Source: Delphinus delphis (taxonomy: Eukaryota > Chordata > Mammalia > Artiodactyla > Delphinidae). From it: DNA of 64,000 nucleotides. The position numbers were made by a program, and so were the translations under genes. The notes under the pieces are model-generated. The model searched no databases, was not told the DNA's origin, and worked only from the letters and a program-made list of their open reading frames with translations. The DNA lies in NCBI RefSeq assembly GCF_949987515.2, contig NC_082684.1:43862006-43926005 (forward strand). The letters run 5' to 3'. Of the stretch, positions 46,301-57,879 are shown in pieces. Position 1 is the first letter of the stretch, and the number at the start of each line of letters is the position of its first letter.

Positions 46301-47361
46301 AGCATCTGTGTGGTTTTCTATTTGTCTGTAGCTGCTTAGAGCCTATTGCTACTGCAGTCACCGCTTGCTGCTTCAGTCACACAGTACCTGGTGAGCTCCC
46401 TGCGGGAAATCTACCTTTCTTCATGGCAGCCTCTTAATCTCCAAGAGGTAGGGGGACAAGAGAGTGTGGATGACCCTGGCAAGTCCATCAAAACTATGGC
46501 AAGACTATCAAATCACAATCCTGCGAACAAGGTAGGTCATGTCTCCACACAAGAAAAAAATGCTCTAGTCTTGCTGCCTCTGAGGAGATACTGTCGTGTG
46601 AATTGGGCTGGAAAAGGTTGTAAGGAAACTTAGAGGGCACCTAACCTGCTCTCTGTTGCCCAACTCAGCCCTCTGTATTCACATGCAAAATTTTCTCTTA
46701 TTAGAGAACAGAAAAATCCACCTATCTCCTATGAACGTGCATTGAGTTTCTATAGAATTTAAATTCACTAAACAAGATTACTTAACAGTTTTACTCAAGT
46801 TAAGACTGAACCAAGAACAAAAGCAGAGATTTCTGGCTGCAGAAAGCAGCTTTGTGTTATAGCATTTGCCTCTCCTTCCTGTCTTTAGATCTAAAGGCTG
46901 AAGAGGAGGTAAGGGACAGGGTTAGTAAGTTCATGGGAACTGTGTGGTCAGGTTGCCTACGGAGCCGCCCGAAGCTGGGGCTTCCATACCTCACATGTGG
47001 AAATGGCACCCCTGGCTATGGGTCCCTGCCCCTCTCCATCTCCTCCGGCACCTCACCACCTGCTCTGTTCTCTGTGCCCTCTGTTTTAATAAAGTTCTCT
47101 CCAGGCATTGTCTTCAGCTTTAGAAAAGTTTAATCCCTTCTCTGCCTCATCTTAATAGATTTATATACTTATATTCTGATTTCATATTCAAGAATTCTGA
47201 GTATTACAAATAACATATTTAATCATCTTTACACACCATCTTGCATATTCATAACCAGTCTTGAACTGGGGAAGAATCATTATAAAGTATCACTGATAGT
47301 CTGAGGAGTGGGTAATGTTTTGTGATTGAGAGCTTTTTAATGTTTTCCAACTCTTGTGGTT
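46301..47361. other. Unique sequence
   Basis: Frames of 95 and 93 codons at 46346-46633 and 46852-47133 show no recognisable family. Nothing else seen. Confidence 0.35.
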
Positions 47362-47376
47362 AAGAAATTGTATCTT

Positions 47377-47592
47377 CGGGCTTCCCTGGTGGCACAGTGG
47401 TTGAGAGTCCGCCTGCCAATGCAGAGTCCGCCTGCCGTGCCCCGGTCCAGGAAGATCCCACATGCCGTGGAGCGGCTAGGCCCGTGAGCCATGGCCGCTG
47501 AGCCTGCACGTCCGTAGCCTGTGCTCCGCAACGGGAGAGGTCACAACAGTGAGAGGCCCACGTACCGCAAAAAAAAAAAAAAAAAAAAGAAA
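47377..47592 (+). mobile_element. CHR-type SINE with a rearranged head
   Basis: A SINE with target duplication 'aagaaattgtatctt' at 47362-47376 and 47593-47607. In its head the words 'agagtccgcctgcc' occur twice in tandem (47405-47418 and 47423-47436) and part of the B box is lost, so it could not serve as a pol III promoter. Confidence 0.92.
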
Positions 47593-47607
47593 AAGAAATT
47601 GTATCTT

Positions 47608-47904
47608 ATATATAACTCCATAGGTGAGATTAACTTCTCCTTTTCCTCTTTTAATGAAATTGAAATTATTTTTCTCTATCACTCTTAAAAACCCCCTTAA
47701 GCACATGATGACTTTTTAAATATTAGATCTTAAGCATTGTTTGTTTTCCCAGTTAAATAGGCCCAATTAATTTACCCTTCCCTCACTGGTCTTTTCCATA
47801 CTTAGGTATAAACTCCTTTAGACAGGAATATGTCTATTTTAATGGATTATGACCAATGGGTGATAAGGACTACCCTATTACATGTAGCAGTACTTCCTCA
47901 GGAG
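47608..47904. other. Unique sequence
   Basis: Nothing recognised. Confidence 0.3.
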
Positions 47905-48095
47905 GACAAGTGTAGTGGCTAATGTTTACTTCAAGCTTGCTGTATGTCAGGTACTATTCTAAGAGCTATAAGTGGAATTAATTGATTCATTCCTCATTAA
48001 GTATTTTTACTAACCCCATTTTACAGATGAGAAAATTCAGGCATGGAATGGTTAAGTAATCTGCACAAGTTTCAAAGCTTGGAAGTGGCTAGTGA
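47905..48095 (+). repeat. MIR relic
   Basis: 'gtatgtcaggtactattcta', 'ttttacagatgagaaaattc' and 'ggttaagtaatctgcacaag' are the MIR core region. Confidence 0.7.
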
Positions 48096-49575
48096 TCAAT
48101 GGAAACAAATGTGGTATAAATCTTCATTTCTTTCATCGTTTCCTCAACAACTAACCAACTTCCTCTACAGAGGCTCGTATTCTCTACAGATACTTCTCTT
48201 GAAATTAAATAATAATAAGGCAAAAAATGAGAACTGAATCTTTCTCACTGGTCCAGATCCATGAAGTCCACAGTTTCCAGTATAATTTCTAGTTCATTGG
48301 TCAGTTTTGCAATACTTTCGCCTGCCCTTAGAAATACTTAAACTAATTGTATCCAAAAATAAACCTGACTAGATATTGTTCAAGTATTTTAATCTTTATA
48401 ATTAAACTAGTCTCTAGTTACCAGAGGTAGTTTTGTTTGCACATACTATTTATATATGATTATTTCTTACAAGTCTTTCTGCCACAGAGAAAATTGTGTG
48501 TAAAATGCAGAGGGAATAAGTAGGAGAAAATTAAACTCAGGCTTCTTTTTAGAAGACCTCTATTGGCTTACAAGAATTTCCAAACCCATATTAGCACCTT
48601 AGAAAATGAATTTTACAAAAGTGAAAAATAAATTTCTTTGAACTTCTCTCTATCCCTGTATGGATATGATGAAAACATAAGCAATCTGTGGTCATGAACA
48701 ATTAGAACTTGAAAGTGAGTTGTTTCTAAGTATCAATATGAAGAATAAAATAAAAATCACCCATAATCCCAACATTCAGAAATCATTGCTCAACATTTCA
48801 GCATATTGTTTTTCAGTCTTTTTTTTTTTCAATTTTTTTAAACATAGAAAATAGGCTATCTTTGAATAGGCTATCTTTGAGTTTTACTTGAACTATTTAT
48901 TCAAGAATTTTGTCCCCTCATCCCCAGGAAAAAAGTGCTATTGTCTCCCTGCCCTCCTGTAATGTATTCATCTCCTTCAAAGGCAATTCAAATTATTGAC
49001 AGAAAAATTATTTTAGCTACTCTGCTGTTTCCTATTTGGAAGATAAATTCTTCAATTAAGATTAAAGATTAACAAAGCCCTAGATGATTAGTTCCTGTTA
49101 TTTCCAAAGGTGACTTAGCTCTTCTCAGTTGGTAATTCTTACAGATGATGTTTGAAGGTACACACAATGAAAGGGTCCAATTTAAGACCAATGAAAGGGT
49201 CAAATTTAAGACCTCTGAACCCCTGCTCTCCATCTCTGTTAATGGCCTTCCTGGTGTTAGAGATTTGTTTAATGATCAATAGTGGTTTCTCTTCCTACCA
49301 CTGAGTCTTTCAGAAAGTAGGCATAACCAAGTCAATGTTTAACTGGATTCTTTGGGTCTGAAATGGCAAAGTAGGAGTTGAAGGGCAGTCTCCATGGAAA
49401 CCAGCCTCCCAGGAAGTGGCCAAAGTGTTAGTGTGTAGTGAAATAAAGCTACACAGATGTTATGAAGGAAACGACTGCTTTAGAGCTGGGTTAACTTCGG
49501 AAATCCCTTGATTAAAACAAGCTATATTAAAGACCCCAAACTACTAACCTCATGGTTTTACACTGACTGTCTTTA
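48096..49575. other. Unique sequence upstream of CCDC198
   Basis: Two small tandem duplications: 'aataggctatctttg' at 48850-48864 and 48865-48879, and a 24-mer at 49165-49188 repeated at 49189-49212 with one mismatch. The CCDC198 promoter and any non-coding first exon should lie in or before this stretch, but I see no TATA box or CpG island that fixes it. Confidence 0.4.
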
Positions 49576-49581
49576 ATGTGA
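49576..49581 (+). promoter_or_regulatory. Start-stop mini-uORF before CCDC198
   Basis: ATG directly followed by TGA, ending one base before the CCDC198 start codon. Such start-stop elements can hold scanning ribosomes. Its relevance depends on the true 5' end of the messenger. Confidence 0.4.
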
Positions 49582-49582
49582 A

Positions 49583-49805
49583 ATGGGCCTGAGCCACTCT
49601 AAGGCTCACCCAAAGGTGACCAAGGTAGCACCTTTGCAAAACAAAGAGGAAGAGACTCCCTCAGCCGGCCCTGTGGACTTTGTATTCACTGAGAATCCAG
49701 AAGAAAAGAGCTCATATTCGTTTGCAAGACTGGAGGAACGGAATAAAGCTTTGGAAGGGCAGTTGCCACCTCTAAGAGAGACCTGGTATGGAAGATATTC
49801 TGCAG
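49583..49805 (+). CDS. CCDC198: CCDC198 (C14orf105/FAME) coding exon 1
   Basis: CCDC198 is a membrane-associated protein enriched in kidney tubules and linked to energy balance. The 74 complete codons begin MGLSHSK: glycine 2 and serine 6 form an N-myristoylation signal, which agrees with membrane attachment. The conserved texts 'KVAPLQNKE', 'ETPSAGPVDF', 'NKALEGQLPPL' and 'WYGRYS' identify the family from memory of the human protein. The start has G at -3 and +4. By alignment the exon should end at 49805 in phase 1, but the next bases are AT, not GT. A GT at 49824 (gtgaga), also phase 1, would extend the exon by 18 bases (six codons, DKCKTQ). A GT at 49812 would create a TGA at the junction. 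Without splicing the frame ends at 49873 after 96 residues. Confidence 0.85.
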
Positions 49806-49823
49806 ATAAATGTAAAACCCAGC

Positions 49824-49829
49824 GTGAGA
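49824..49829 (+). promoter_or_regulatory. Candidate replacement splice donor for CCDC198 exon 1
   Basis: 'agc|gtgaga' matches the donor consensus from +1 to +5. It keeps phase 1, so joining to 52184 gives CGA and continues in frame. Position -1 is C, which weakens it. Confidence 0.45.
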
Positions 49830-49873
49830 TTTGTGGATTTGGGCCGAGGAGTGCTATTGATAGATTTACCTGA

Positions 49874-50990
49874 CTGTCTATCTCTATAATCTCTGAAAGT
49901 TTCTAAATTACTGAAATATAAGAGAACATCTTTCAAAGGGTGACAATGTTTGTCAGTTGTAAGTATTCTGGGCACATTAGAATAGGTGTGTAAACTGTGT
50001 ACTAAGGGCTTTTCACCATTCCACATGAGAAGGAAAAAAATCATTTTGTGTCAGCTTGGTTTATAGTGCTTTGGATGTTTATACCTAGCTTTGCCAGGCA
50101 ATTAAAATTCTATAGATAAAGATGTGATAGTTAGGACAATCATATGTTTCAGTTAGATTCTAAATTTAAATCATTCTCTTCAGTACTGTTTCTTGCATCA
50201 GGCTTTGTTGTTTTGCAAAGCAGTACTTTAGGAGTGAATCCATTGTGATGTGAATTTGGAAACCACCCCAAACTGAATTGATTTATTGCAGTACAGATGA
50301 GCGGATGGGGCACCCTCTCCCCAGCCCCTTATTCTTCATGGTCATACGCAAAACTAAGAGAATTTTTCCTATTATGATGGGAAGCTCTGAGCCAGATGTG
50401 GCTATAAATTCTCCTGGGATATTTCACAAGACATAGAATGTTTTATGACAACCATGATGATACTTAAACAGATGATACTTAAACTGACGTTCTAACTTGG
50501 GAAGAGATACATGCATATATATATATACATATATATTTTATATATATATACACACACACACACATATATATGCATGTTGTTTTTTCTTTTCTTCACATTC
50601 TGGATTATTAACACAAATAAGTTCCCATTATTGGCCATAAAGCCATATATTCCCTTTCAGCACCTAGTAGCTCTTACCTAGAATGATTTTCATGGCTACT
50701 TTCTACAGAACTGACAACCTTTGACTGGTTCTACATGGCCTTTTTTTTTTTTTTTAATGTTTTCAACTTCCTAAGCATGTGAGTAGGAATATTCCTCTTA
50801 GTTTCATTGAATAATTCCTTTTTTACCCAAACCTTCCATCTAGAGTTTTAAGATTTTGGTAACTGACAGGTAAAAGCTGATTCTAACATGTTAAGAGTCC
50901 CAACTGGGAAATGTTCTTATTTTTGAAATTGCAAGATCTCATTAAAAATAAATAACAACGGATGGTAAGCATTCTGAACACTATTTTCAA
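49874..50990 (+). other. CCDC198 intron 1, first part
   Basis: AT-rich intronic DNA with a TA/CA microsatellite at 50508-50577. The word 'agatgatacttaaac' is repeated in tandem at about 50455-50485. No exon seen. Confidence 0.5.
50508..50577. repeat. TA/CA microsatellite with palindromic ends
   Basis: An alternating (TA)n and (CA)n tract. 'catgcatatatata' on the left and 'atatatatgcatg' on the right are inverted copies, so the tract could fold into a hairpin. Confidence 0.8.
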
Positions 50991-51130
50991 GGGGCCCATA
51001 TTCTAACCCCAGCTCCACCAAATACCAAATAATATGACTTTGGGCAAGTTACTTCATCAATTTTCTTCACCTATAAATCAGGGGTAAAAGTAACACAGCC
51101 TATGCCATTTCAGCAGTATCAAATTAAATA
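50991..51130 (+). repeat. MIR relic in CCDC198 intron 1
   Basis: 'tattctaaccccagctccac', 'ctttgggcaagttacttcat' and 'ggggtaaaagtaacacagcc' follow the MIR order. Confidence 0.65.
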
Positions 51131-52183
51131 ACGGGGTGATATTACTCAAATCATGGCATAAAAATAAGTAGCCACATTGCTGAAAACAATTTTGCTGGAA
51201 ATATTTACATTTTTAAATGCAACATGTTTTTGGTCTTGCTCAATATACTGGCATCTCTCGAAAGACAATAAGGACATAGAGAAGTTCTTAAGGTGATCAT
51301 TCAAATGTCTTAAGGATAGAAACATATAATTACCCATGGATCTTTCCATTTAAAATGCAAAGTGGCACTATAGGATAGTCTACACAACAATCTAGAAATC
51401 AGAATGTTTCCAGATTGTTAAGAGGAAAGGACAAGAACGTCATTCATGTAGCATTAGCATTGGTCACGGTAGTAGTCCCAAGGGCCCAGGATAATCAAAC
51501 TGAAAAATGAAATCTATATGGACCTCTTGAGCTTCTCTGTTTCCTAATGAGGCTTAACTCTGTAGCCCTGGGTTATTTTATCAGGAAAGAATACTGATAT
51601 GTTGTATTATAGTAGCAACTTGTGGGAATTCATTTCCCTAGATGGGGGGACTATTTAATTGGGAACATTCAATGCTAAACGTTGCATACTCCTATTACAC
51701 ACTCAAGTTCCATTTCTTTATCATCTCTCTGTCTAATACCTATCCACCTATTTATCTATTTTATCTGAAAAGAGAACTTATTTTCATTTCTTACAGCTAT
51801 ATGTTTTCGGATTTCCTATTTGAGGGAGATTTCATGAAATTAAAACAAATCAATAAGTTTCTATTTTCCAAGCTAAATTCTATGTCTGAATAACACTTGC
51901 ACTCAATACGTGGTTAATTGTGCAGCTCTTCTTCTAAATATTAGTCTGGGGAGGAAATGATGAAAGCAGAAATTAAGTCCTGTATCTAGGCTAATATTTT
52001 ATCATTTGCAGTTACGTAGGGCCCCTGCTTTATGTGTTTCATTTCCACATTCAACCTATCGGTTAGACATATAGAACTGAAGATACAAAATTGTGTTAAC
52101 AAAGTCTAATAACTAATGACCAGTCTAATTTAATAGTAAATTGCTTTTAATAGTTTGTTTTTGTTTCTCTCCAACCCTTCAAG
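51131..52183 (+). other. CCDC198 intron 1, last part and acceptor
   Basis: AT-rich intron. It ends with the pyrimidine tract 'tttgtttctctccaaccctt' and the acceptor caag before 52184. A branch-point-like 'tctaat' or 'ttaat' word lies 20-60 bases upstream. Confidence 0.6.
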
Positions 52184-52266
52184 GACCGAGGGCCATGTAT
52201 TTTGACATCCCACTGGAACAGGGAGAAACAAGTATTATTAAAAGGCATCCACCCCGAAGACTTCAA
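52184..52266 (+). CDS. CCDC198: CCDC198 coding exon 2
   Basis: In frame from phase 1 the exon encodes PRAMYFDIPLEQGETSIIKR followed by HPPRRLQ, clearly homologous to the human text around 'MYFDIPLEHRETSIIKRHPP'. It is preceded by a good pyrimidine tract and AG, and followed by the donor caa|gtaaga, ending in phase 0. The reading frame is intact. The next exon should start near the 'KLEPIDLP' region and was not found up to 64000, so it probably lies outside the window. Confidence 0.85.
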
Positions 52267-52569
52267 GTAAGACGCATTTAAAAGGCTTCATAAGGAATTT
52301 CTTGGATTTAATGGTAACATTCCTTTTTAACTATAATCATAGAAGAGGGATATTGACAATGACTAAGCTAATGAGAATGACAGTGTTGTTAAAGAGAATG
52401 TTGTCAATGCAAAAGCCATATTTCTTTAGGATTTCCTTTTGTAATGATTTCACTTTTAAGACCACCACCAAAAGAAAGAAGTATAGTACTAAAGACATAA
52501 ACATAATGGGGCACAGAGGACCTGAATCTTGCACTTATTAGTTGGATGACTGTAAGGAAATCACTGTAA
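52267..52569 (+). other. Start of probable CCDC198 intron 2
   Basis: AT-rich DNA following the exon 2 donor. No exon or repeat recognised. Confidence 0.4.
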
Positions 52570-52805
52570 TAAATAACAACAGTAACAACCACTACTACTA
52601 TTCAATTACCACCTGTTACAAGTCTGATACACTCTAAGCAACAATGATCTACATCATTCATTTAATCCTCATACCCCTCTATGAGAAAGGAAGTATTATC
52701 TTTGTTTCATACATGTGCTTCAGAGATTAAGTGACTTGCCCAAGGACAACAGGGGCCACATATCAACCAGGCCTCCAAAGCCTGTGCTCTTAACCATCGG
52801 CATAG
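52570..52805 (+). repeat. MIR relic in probable CCDC198 intron 2
   Basis: 'ttcatttaatcctcataccc', 'agagattaagtgacttgccc' and 'aaagcctgtgctcttaacca' are a clear MIR core and right end. Confidence 0.75.
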
Positions 52806-55100
52806 ATGATCTCAACAACCCTTCTATCCCTAACTTTTCATTGTTCTAAATGTTAACTGGTTGTCTAAATTGAGGACATTGGATTTCAAGGCAGCAAAGC
52901 AAGAGCTTTAAGGTAAAATACATTCACCTTAATAAATATTTAATGAATTCCCTGTAGAGAACTATAAATTTTAAGAACTCTCATCCTAGAAGGGGAAAGA
53001 GATCTGAGTGGGTCCTTAAAACTGAGCATCAGCTAAAAGGAAGGTCTGGGGCTCTCTTGTGAGCAGGATCTATCACTGACATTTGGAAAAGGGAATTGGA
53101 ACTAAACCCCACCTGCTACACAACTCACCCAGGTGTCTGGACTAATCCCAGGGGTATTTGAGCTCATTTGTTGGGGATTATTTCTTTTAACGTTAGTTTT
53201 TATTTACCTGTCTTCTCCAGAATCTCACAATCATTATTTGAAGTGATTATATCTTTTGGTCACACAGAAAAAGTATCTTTTCCCAAAATATTAGAAACCT
53301 CAAAATATTGCTTAGTTACTGGAAAATAAAGTGTAATTCTATCAAATTGATATCTAATTTTAAAATTTTTGAGCATATCTCTAGCTAAAGTGGCAATTTT
53401 AAAAACTTACATTTTATTCCTAAATCAAAGGTATCCTTTCAAAGGAGCTCATTTAATATATATTCCTGTGAAGACTCTAAGCCGAATAACTCAAATAGAA
53501 GATATCACTATAACTAGTGAAAAATATTTGTGTACCAACCTATAGTTCACAAAGTACTTTTTTATATCTATCAACCCTAAATAAGCTAGAGTCAGGCTTT
53601 GATTCTCTCAAGTCAATCAAACTCAAAAAGAGAAATTTGGTATTTCAGAGTCAAAGACTGCATTCCCCACATCCCAGCCACCCACCTTAAAAATGAAGAA
53701 TCAAGATGAATTATTTGAGCATAAAAACAACATCTCATTCAGTGTTACGTATTTAGTCACTAACACTTAATATGTATCCCTCGAAAGTTTATGAATAAAG
53801 GAATGAATGAACAGATGAATGAATGAGATCCATTATCCCTGGTGGGGAAAAAAAATCAAAGTGAGCTCCCCGCTATTTCAGACCTGTAACATAACTGTAT
53901 TAGAAGTCAAATGGACCAGCCAAAGCAACCAATGCGATAAATTATAAGGATATAGGAGTGTTTTAAGGAACTCAAAAGATGGGAGGCATCTAGACTTCAG
54001 GGAAGAGCTATGTCCTGGAATGTGAAAGGCAGAAGAACTCTCTCTGTGCATTTGCTTTAATCTCTTCTTGCAGGTCAACTTTCTCTAGTCCTCAAGACGG
54101 CTTGGTGAAATATGGCCACCTTGAATTTGCATCTCATAATTCCAGCCAAACCGACTAGTCTGGCCCTCTTGGGTCTGATTCAAAATTCCTGGGAGAAAAG
54201 ATGCTATTGGCTCAGTTTAGCTCATGATTCTAGCTCTGTTCCAATGAGCTATGACCAGAGAATATGCTCATGCAGTAGAAATGTGGGCAGGGGAGCCCTC
54301 CCCACCGCCACCAAATGCCACTCCCCACCAACTGCCACTCCCTATAGATTCTAGAGGCAGCTCCCAGAGAAGAGTGAAATCACTGTGAACTTGGCAGACA
54401 CTCCCAAAGATATAAACTATAATTATCTTCACAAATGAGGCTCAGCACATTTTCTACCAAAAATGGGTTTTTGAGAGAATAATAACCTCTGGGTTCCCAT
54501 GACGTGCTAATTAATAGCCTAACGTTTAACAAAGAAAATTCTAAAAGTATTTTTAATTATTAAACCAAATCTAATTGCATCCTAAATAATTTGAGTTTCA
54601 TATTTGGCGTACTCCACTTCTTGAACATCTACTCCTCAAGTAAACAGCAGGTCCTGAACTAAGGTTCTCCAACTCAGAGCGGCTAAGATCTGAGAAGCTC
54701 TGCCAGGGAACTCTGAATCAAATGTACCCGCCCTATGTTGAAGAGTTGACCATCACCGTCCCTTCTGGGTGATTCACCTTCTCATCCAACCATCTCAGGT
54801 CCAGCCTAAGGTGGAGATGGTCCCCCACTCCCACCGCACCCCACGTATAGAGTTTCCTCAGGTGATCTCCTTGGATGACTCCCTCATCTCCAAAGATTTT
54901 CTTAAAGCTCACTTTCCCTATAAGGCTTATATGACAGCCTATTGACAACTGTAGCCCTTACTCTGGCATTCCTGATCCCCTAGACCCTTCACTGTCTTTT
55001 CTCTGGGGCGCTTATTTCCATCTAACACACCAAGCAATTTGCTTATGTGTTAAGTTCATTGTGTGTTTTTCTTTTTTTTTTTTTTACTACCTGCACACTC
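52806..55100 (+). other. Probable CCDC198 intron 2, unique part
   Basis: AT-rich DNA with a weak L2-like end at about 53765-53830 ('aaaggaatgaatgaacagat'). I looked for the next CCDC198 exon and did not find it. Confidence 0.4.
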
Positions 55101-55250
55101 CACCTCAATGCTAGAATATAATCTTCACAGGGGCAGGGATTTTTGTCTGTCATCTTCACTAATATCCAAGTGTCTAGAACAGTAGCTGGCACATAAAGGG
55201 TGATCACTAAGTATGTGTTAATCAGTGTTGAAAGAATGAATGGAGAGAAG
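55101..55250 (+). repeat. L2 3'-end relic
   Basis: 'tcttcacaggggcagggatt', 'ctagaacagtagctggcaca' and 'gaaagaatgaatgg' match the L2 3' end. Confidence 0.6.
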
Positions 55251-55344
55251 AGAAAGATGAGCATAAAGACGGCTGTGAGGGATGAGGAGAGTGATTCCGA
55301 CCTGAATGATTTCATTATACTCTTTGAGGTATTAGACAATTCGA

Positions 55345-56262
55345 CACAAACTTATTCTCTTTCCTTACTTATTCTAATCCTTTGCCCATTTTCTATGATC
55401 TCTTTCTTTATGATCTGTGACAGTTCTTTATATATTTTAGATGTAGTCCTTTGTTAGTTATATGTGTTGCAAGTATCTTCAATCTATGGTTTGCCTTTTC
55501 ATTTTGTTGTGTGTATGTGTGTGTGTGTACACAAAGACTTTAATGTTGTCAGATTTCTCAATCTTAATCTTTATGTTTTGTATCTCATATCTTGTCAAGG
55601 AAAATTTTTAATTCCCTAAGTTCATAAAGATATCCTTATTTATTTCTAAAATTTGTAATCTTTAACTTTTCATATTTAGGTCCTAATCCATCTTAAGTTC
55701 ATTTGTATGCAGGTGTGAAATTGGAGGCTAATTTTACGTTTTTTCCATTTGATTATTTTATTGCCCCAGAACTCTATGGAATCATCCATTGTGACCACTG
55801 ATTTGAAATGTTGCTTCTGTCACGTATCCAATATCCAGATCTTAATGAGTCTGCTTCTGAGCTCTCTCTTCTGTTGCACCGGCCTACTTGTATATCCACA
55901 GGAATTCCATCCTGTCCTAATTATGTACCTTTAAGCTAAGTCTTAATATCTAGTTTGGCAAGTCCCTTCACCTTATTCTTCTTCAAAATTGTCTTTGCTA
56001 TTTACAGTCCTTTGCTCTTCCATGTAAAGTTTGGATCTTCTTGTCAAGTTCCACAAAAAAACCTTGTCAGCATTCTGATTGGAATGCATTCATAGATTTG
56101 GGGGAAATTAACCAAGTTTACAATACTGAGTCTTTTAAACCATAAACATGATGTAAATCTCCATTTAGCCACATTTTCTTTTAGATCTTTCAATAATGTT
56201 TCATAATTTCTCCACAGGGGCCTTGTGTGGTATATTTTTAGGTTTGTTTCTTGATACCTGTA
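55345..56262 (-). mobile_element. Old L1M fragment, antisense, part 1
   Basis: The + strand shows the complement of L1 ORF2: 'tttgcccattttctatgatc', 'atgtagtcctttgttagtta', 'ccatcttaagttcatttgta'. Interrupted by another ancient repeat at 56266. Heavily diverged. Confidence 0.7.
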
Positions 56263-56265
56263 TCA

Positions 56266-56690
56266 GTCAGGGTTCAACCAGAGAAAAGAACCTATAGAAG
56301 GAGACATATATTAAGAGACATTGCAAGGAATTGGTTACATGACAGTGGAGGTGGACTGGCAAGGCAAGTTTGAAATCATAGGACAGGCCGTCAGGAAGGG
56401 CAGACTGGAACTGTAGGGCATGAGGTGAAGCTGCTGTCCACAAGAAGAATTTCCTCTTCTTCTGGAAAACCTCAGCTTTGCTCTTAAGGCCTTTCAATTG
56501 ATTGAATCATGCCCACCCAGATTATCTAAAATAATCTCCCTTAAAGTCAACTGATTATTGGCTTTAATCACATCTACAAAAGAATTTCACAGCAACACCT
56601 AGGTTAGTGCTTGAATAACTGGACACTGTAGCCTAGCCAAGTTGACACATACAACTGGCCATCAAAATATCTCATTTGGTTTTTACATCC
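56266..56690 (+). repeat. Ancient interspersed repeat, class uncertain
   Basis: From 'tcagtcagggttcaaccaga' to 'tagccaagttgacacataca' it follows a common old mammalian repeat also seen in part at 15200. It splits the L1M fragment around it, so it inserted later. I cannot name the class safely. Confidence 0.5.
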
Positions 56691-57425
56691 TACAATGAAT
56701 GAGGTATTTTTCCCATTTAATTTTCTAAATGATTATTATTGGTGAATAAGAAAGCTAATAATTTTTGTGGGGACTTCCCTGGTGGCGCTGTGGTTAAGAA
56801 TCGCCTGCCAATGCAGGGGACATGGGTTCGATCTCTGGTCTGGGAAGATCTCACGTGCCACGGAGCAACTAAGCCCGTGCGCCGCAACTACTGAGCCTGT
56901 GCTCTAGAGCCTGCGAGCCATAACTACTGAACCCACGTGTCACAACTACTGAAGCCCGTATGCCTAGAGCCTGTGCTTCACAACAAGAGAAGCCACCACA
57001 ATGAGAAGCCTGCACACCTCAACGAAGAGTAGCTCCCACTCGCCACAACTGGAGAAAGGCTGCACACAGCAACAAAGACTCAACACAGCCGAAAAGAAAA
57101 AAGAAAAAAAAAGAAAGCTAATAATTTTTGTGTATTAAATTTTGTGTTCTACAACTTGATTGAAATACCTTGGTAGTTCTAATTGTCTATAGATTCTTCC
57201 TGACTTTCTATGTAGACAATATCTTCTATAAACAGAAATAATTTCTTCTCTTTCTTCCCAATTGTTCCTTGTACTGGTTTTCTTGACTTTTGCATTGACT
57301 AAAACTTCCCTTGCAATTTTGAACACAAGCAGTAATAATGGACATCCTTGCCTTATCTGTGACATTAACGGGACTGGTTCTAAAGCGAAATACATTCGCA
57401 ATAGGATTTTGATAGATGCTTGTCA
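56691..57425 (-). mobile_element. Old L1M fragment, antisense, part 2
   Basis: Continuation of the fragment at 55345 with the reverse complement of ORF2 ('caagcagtaataatggacat', 'ccttgccttatctgtgacat'). It contains the SINE at 56770-57110. Confidence 0.7.
56770..57110 (+). mobile_element. CHR SINE, long variant, full length
   Basis: The longest CHR copy here: tRNA-like head, then several 'cacaactactga' units and an AAAG-rich tail. A perfect 22-bp target duplication lies at 56748-56769 and 57111-57132. The target is an older antisense L1M. Confidence 0.94.
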
Positions 57426-57429
57426 GAGT

Positions 57430-57875
57430 CCCGAAAGGAAAGAGATGGTACATTCGAATTAGGACAATTCAGGGAAGTTTTCTTTACAGGTAATTGTACC
57501 GAGGTTTGGATGAAGGGAACCAGAGGGGGTATTGCAATAACCACTAGCGGCAGTAAGAAGTAGCTATATCTAGGCCAAGGGACTTCTAGAACCTGGAAGG
57601 GAAGAGTGAGGTAGAGGGAGCTGCTCTGAGGGAAACAGTGGGACACAGCCAACCCAACATGCCTTGCAGGGAGGAGACAGAAGAAGAAATATCCTGACCT
57701 CATTCTCTTTCTCCTCTCAGATTTCCTACCAGGATTCTTTAGCAGTTGAACCCAATAGGAAGCCAGAAGGCAGGAGAAATTGCTTACTCGTTATAGGCAG
57801 AGAACAGGGTAGAGAAATGTGATAAGTGGATCTGGAGAAACAAATGGAAGATATCTGTCACAATGCTGTTTACTA
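57430..57875 (+). repeat. Unnamed ancient repeat splitting the L1M
   Basis: L1M text stops near 57425 and resumes near 57880. The sequence between ('caattcagggaagttttctt', 'agtggatctggagaaacaaa') looks like an old interspersed repeat whose family I cannot name. Confidence 0.4.
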
Positions 57876-57879
57876 AATT

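Noticed and set aside
49806..52183. CCDC198 intron 1 as an AT-AC (U12) intron
   Set aside because: The intron starts ataaat, not the strict U12 atatcctt, and ends in a normal pyrimidine tract and AG, so donor loss or shift is more likely.
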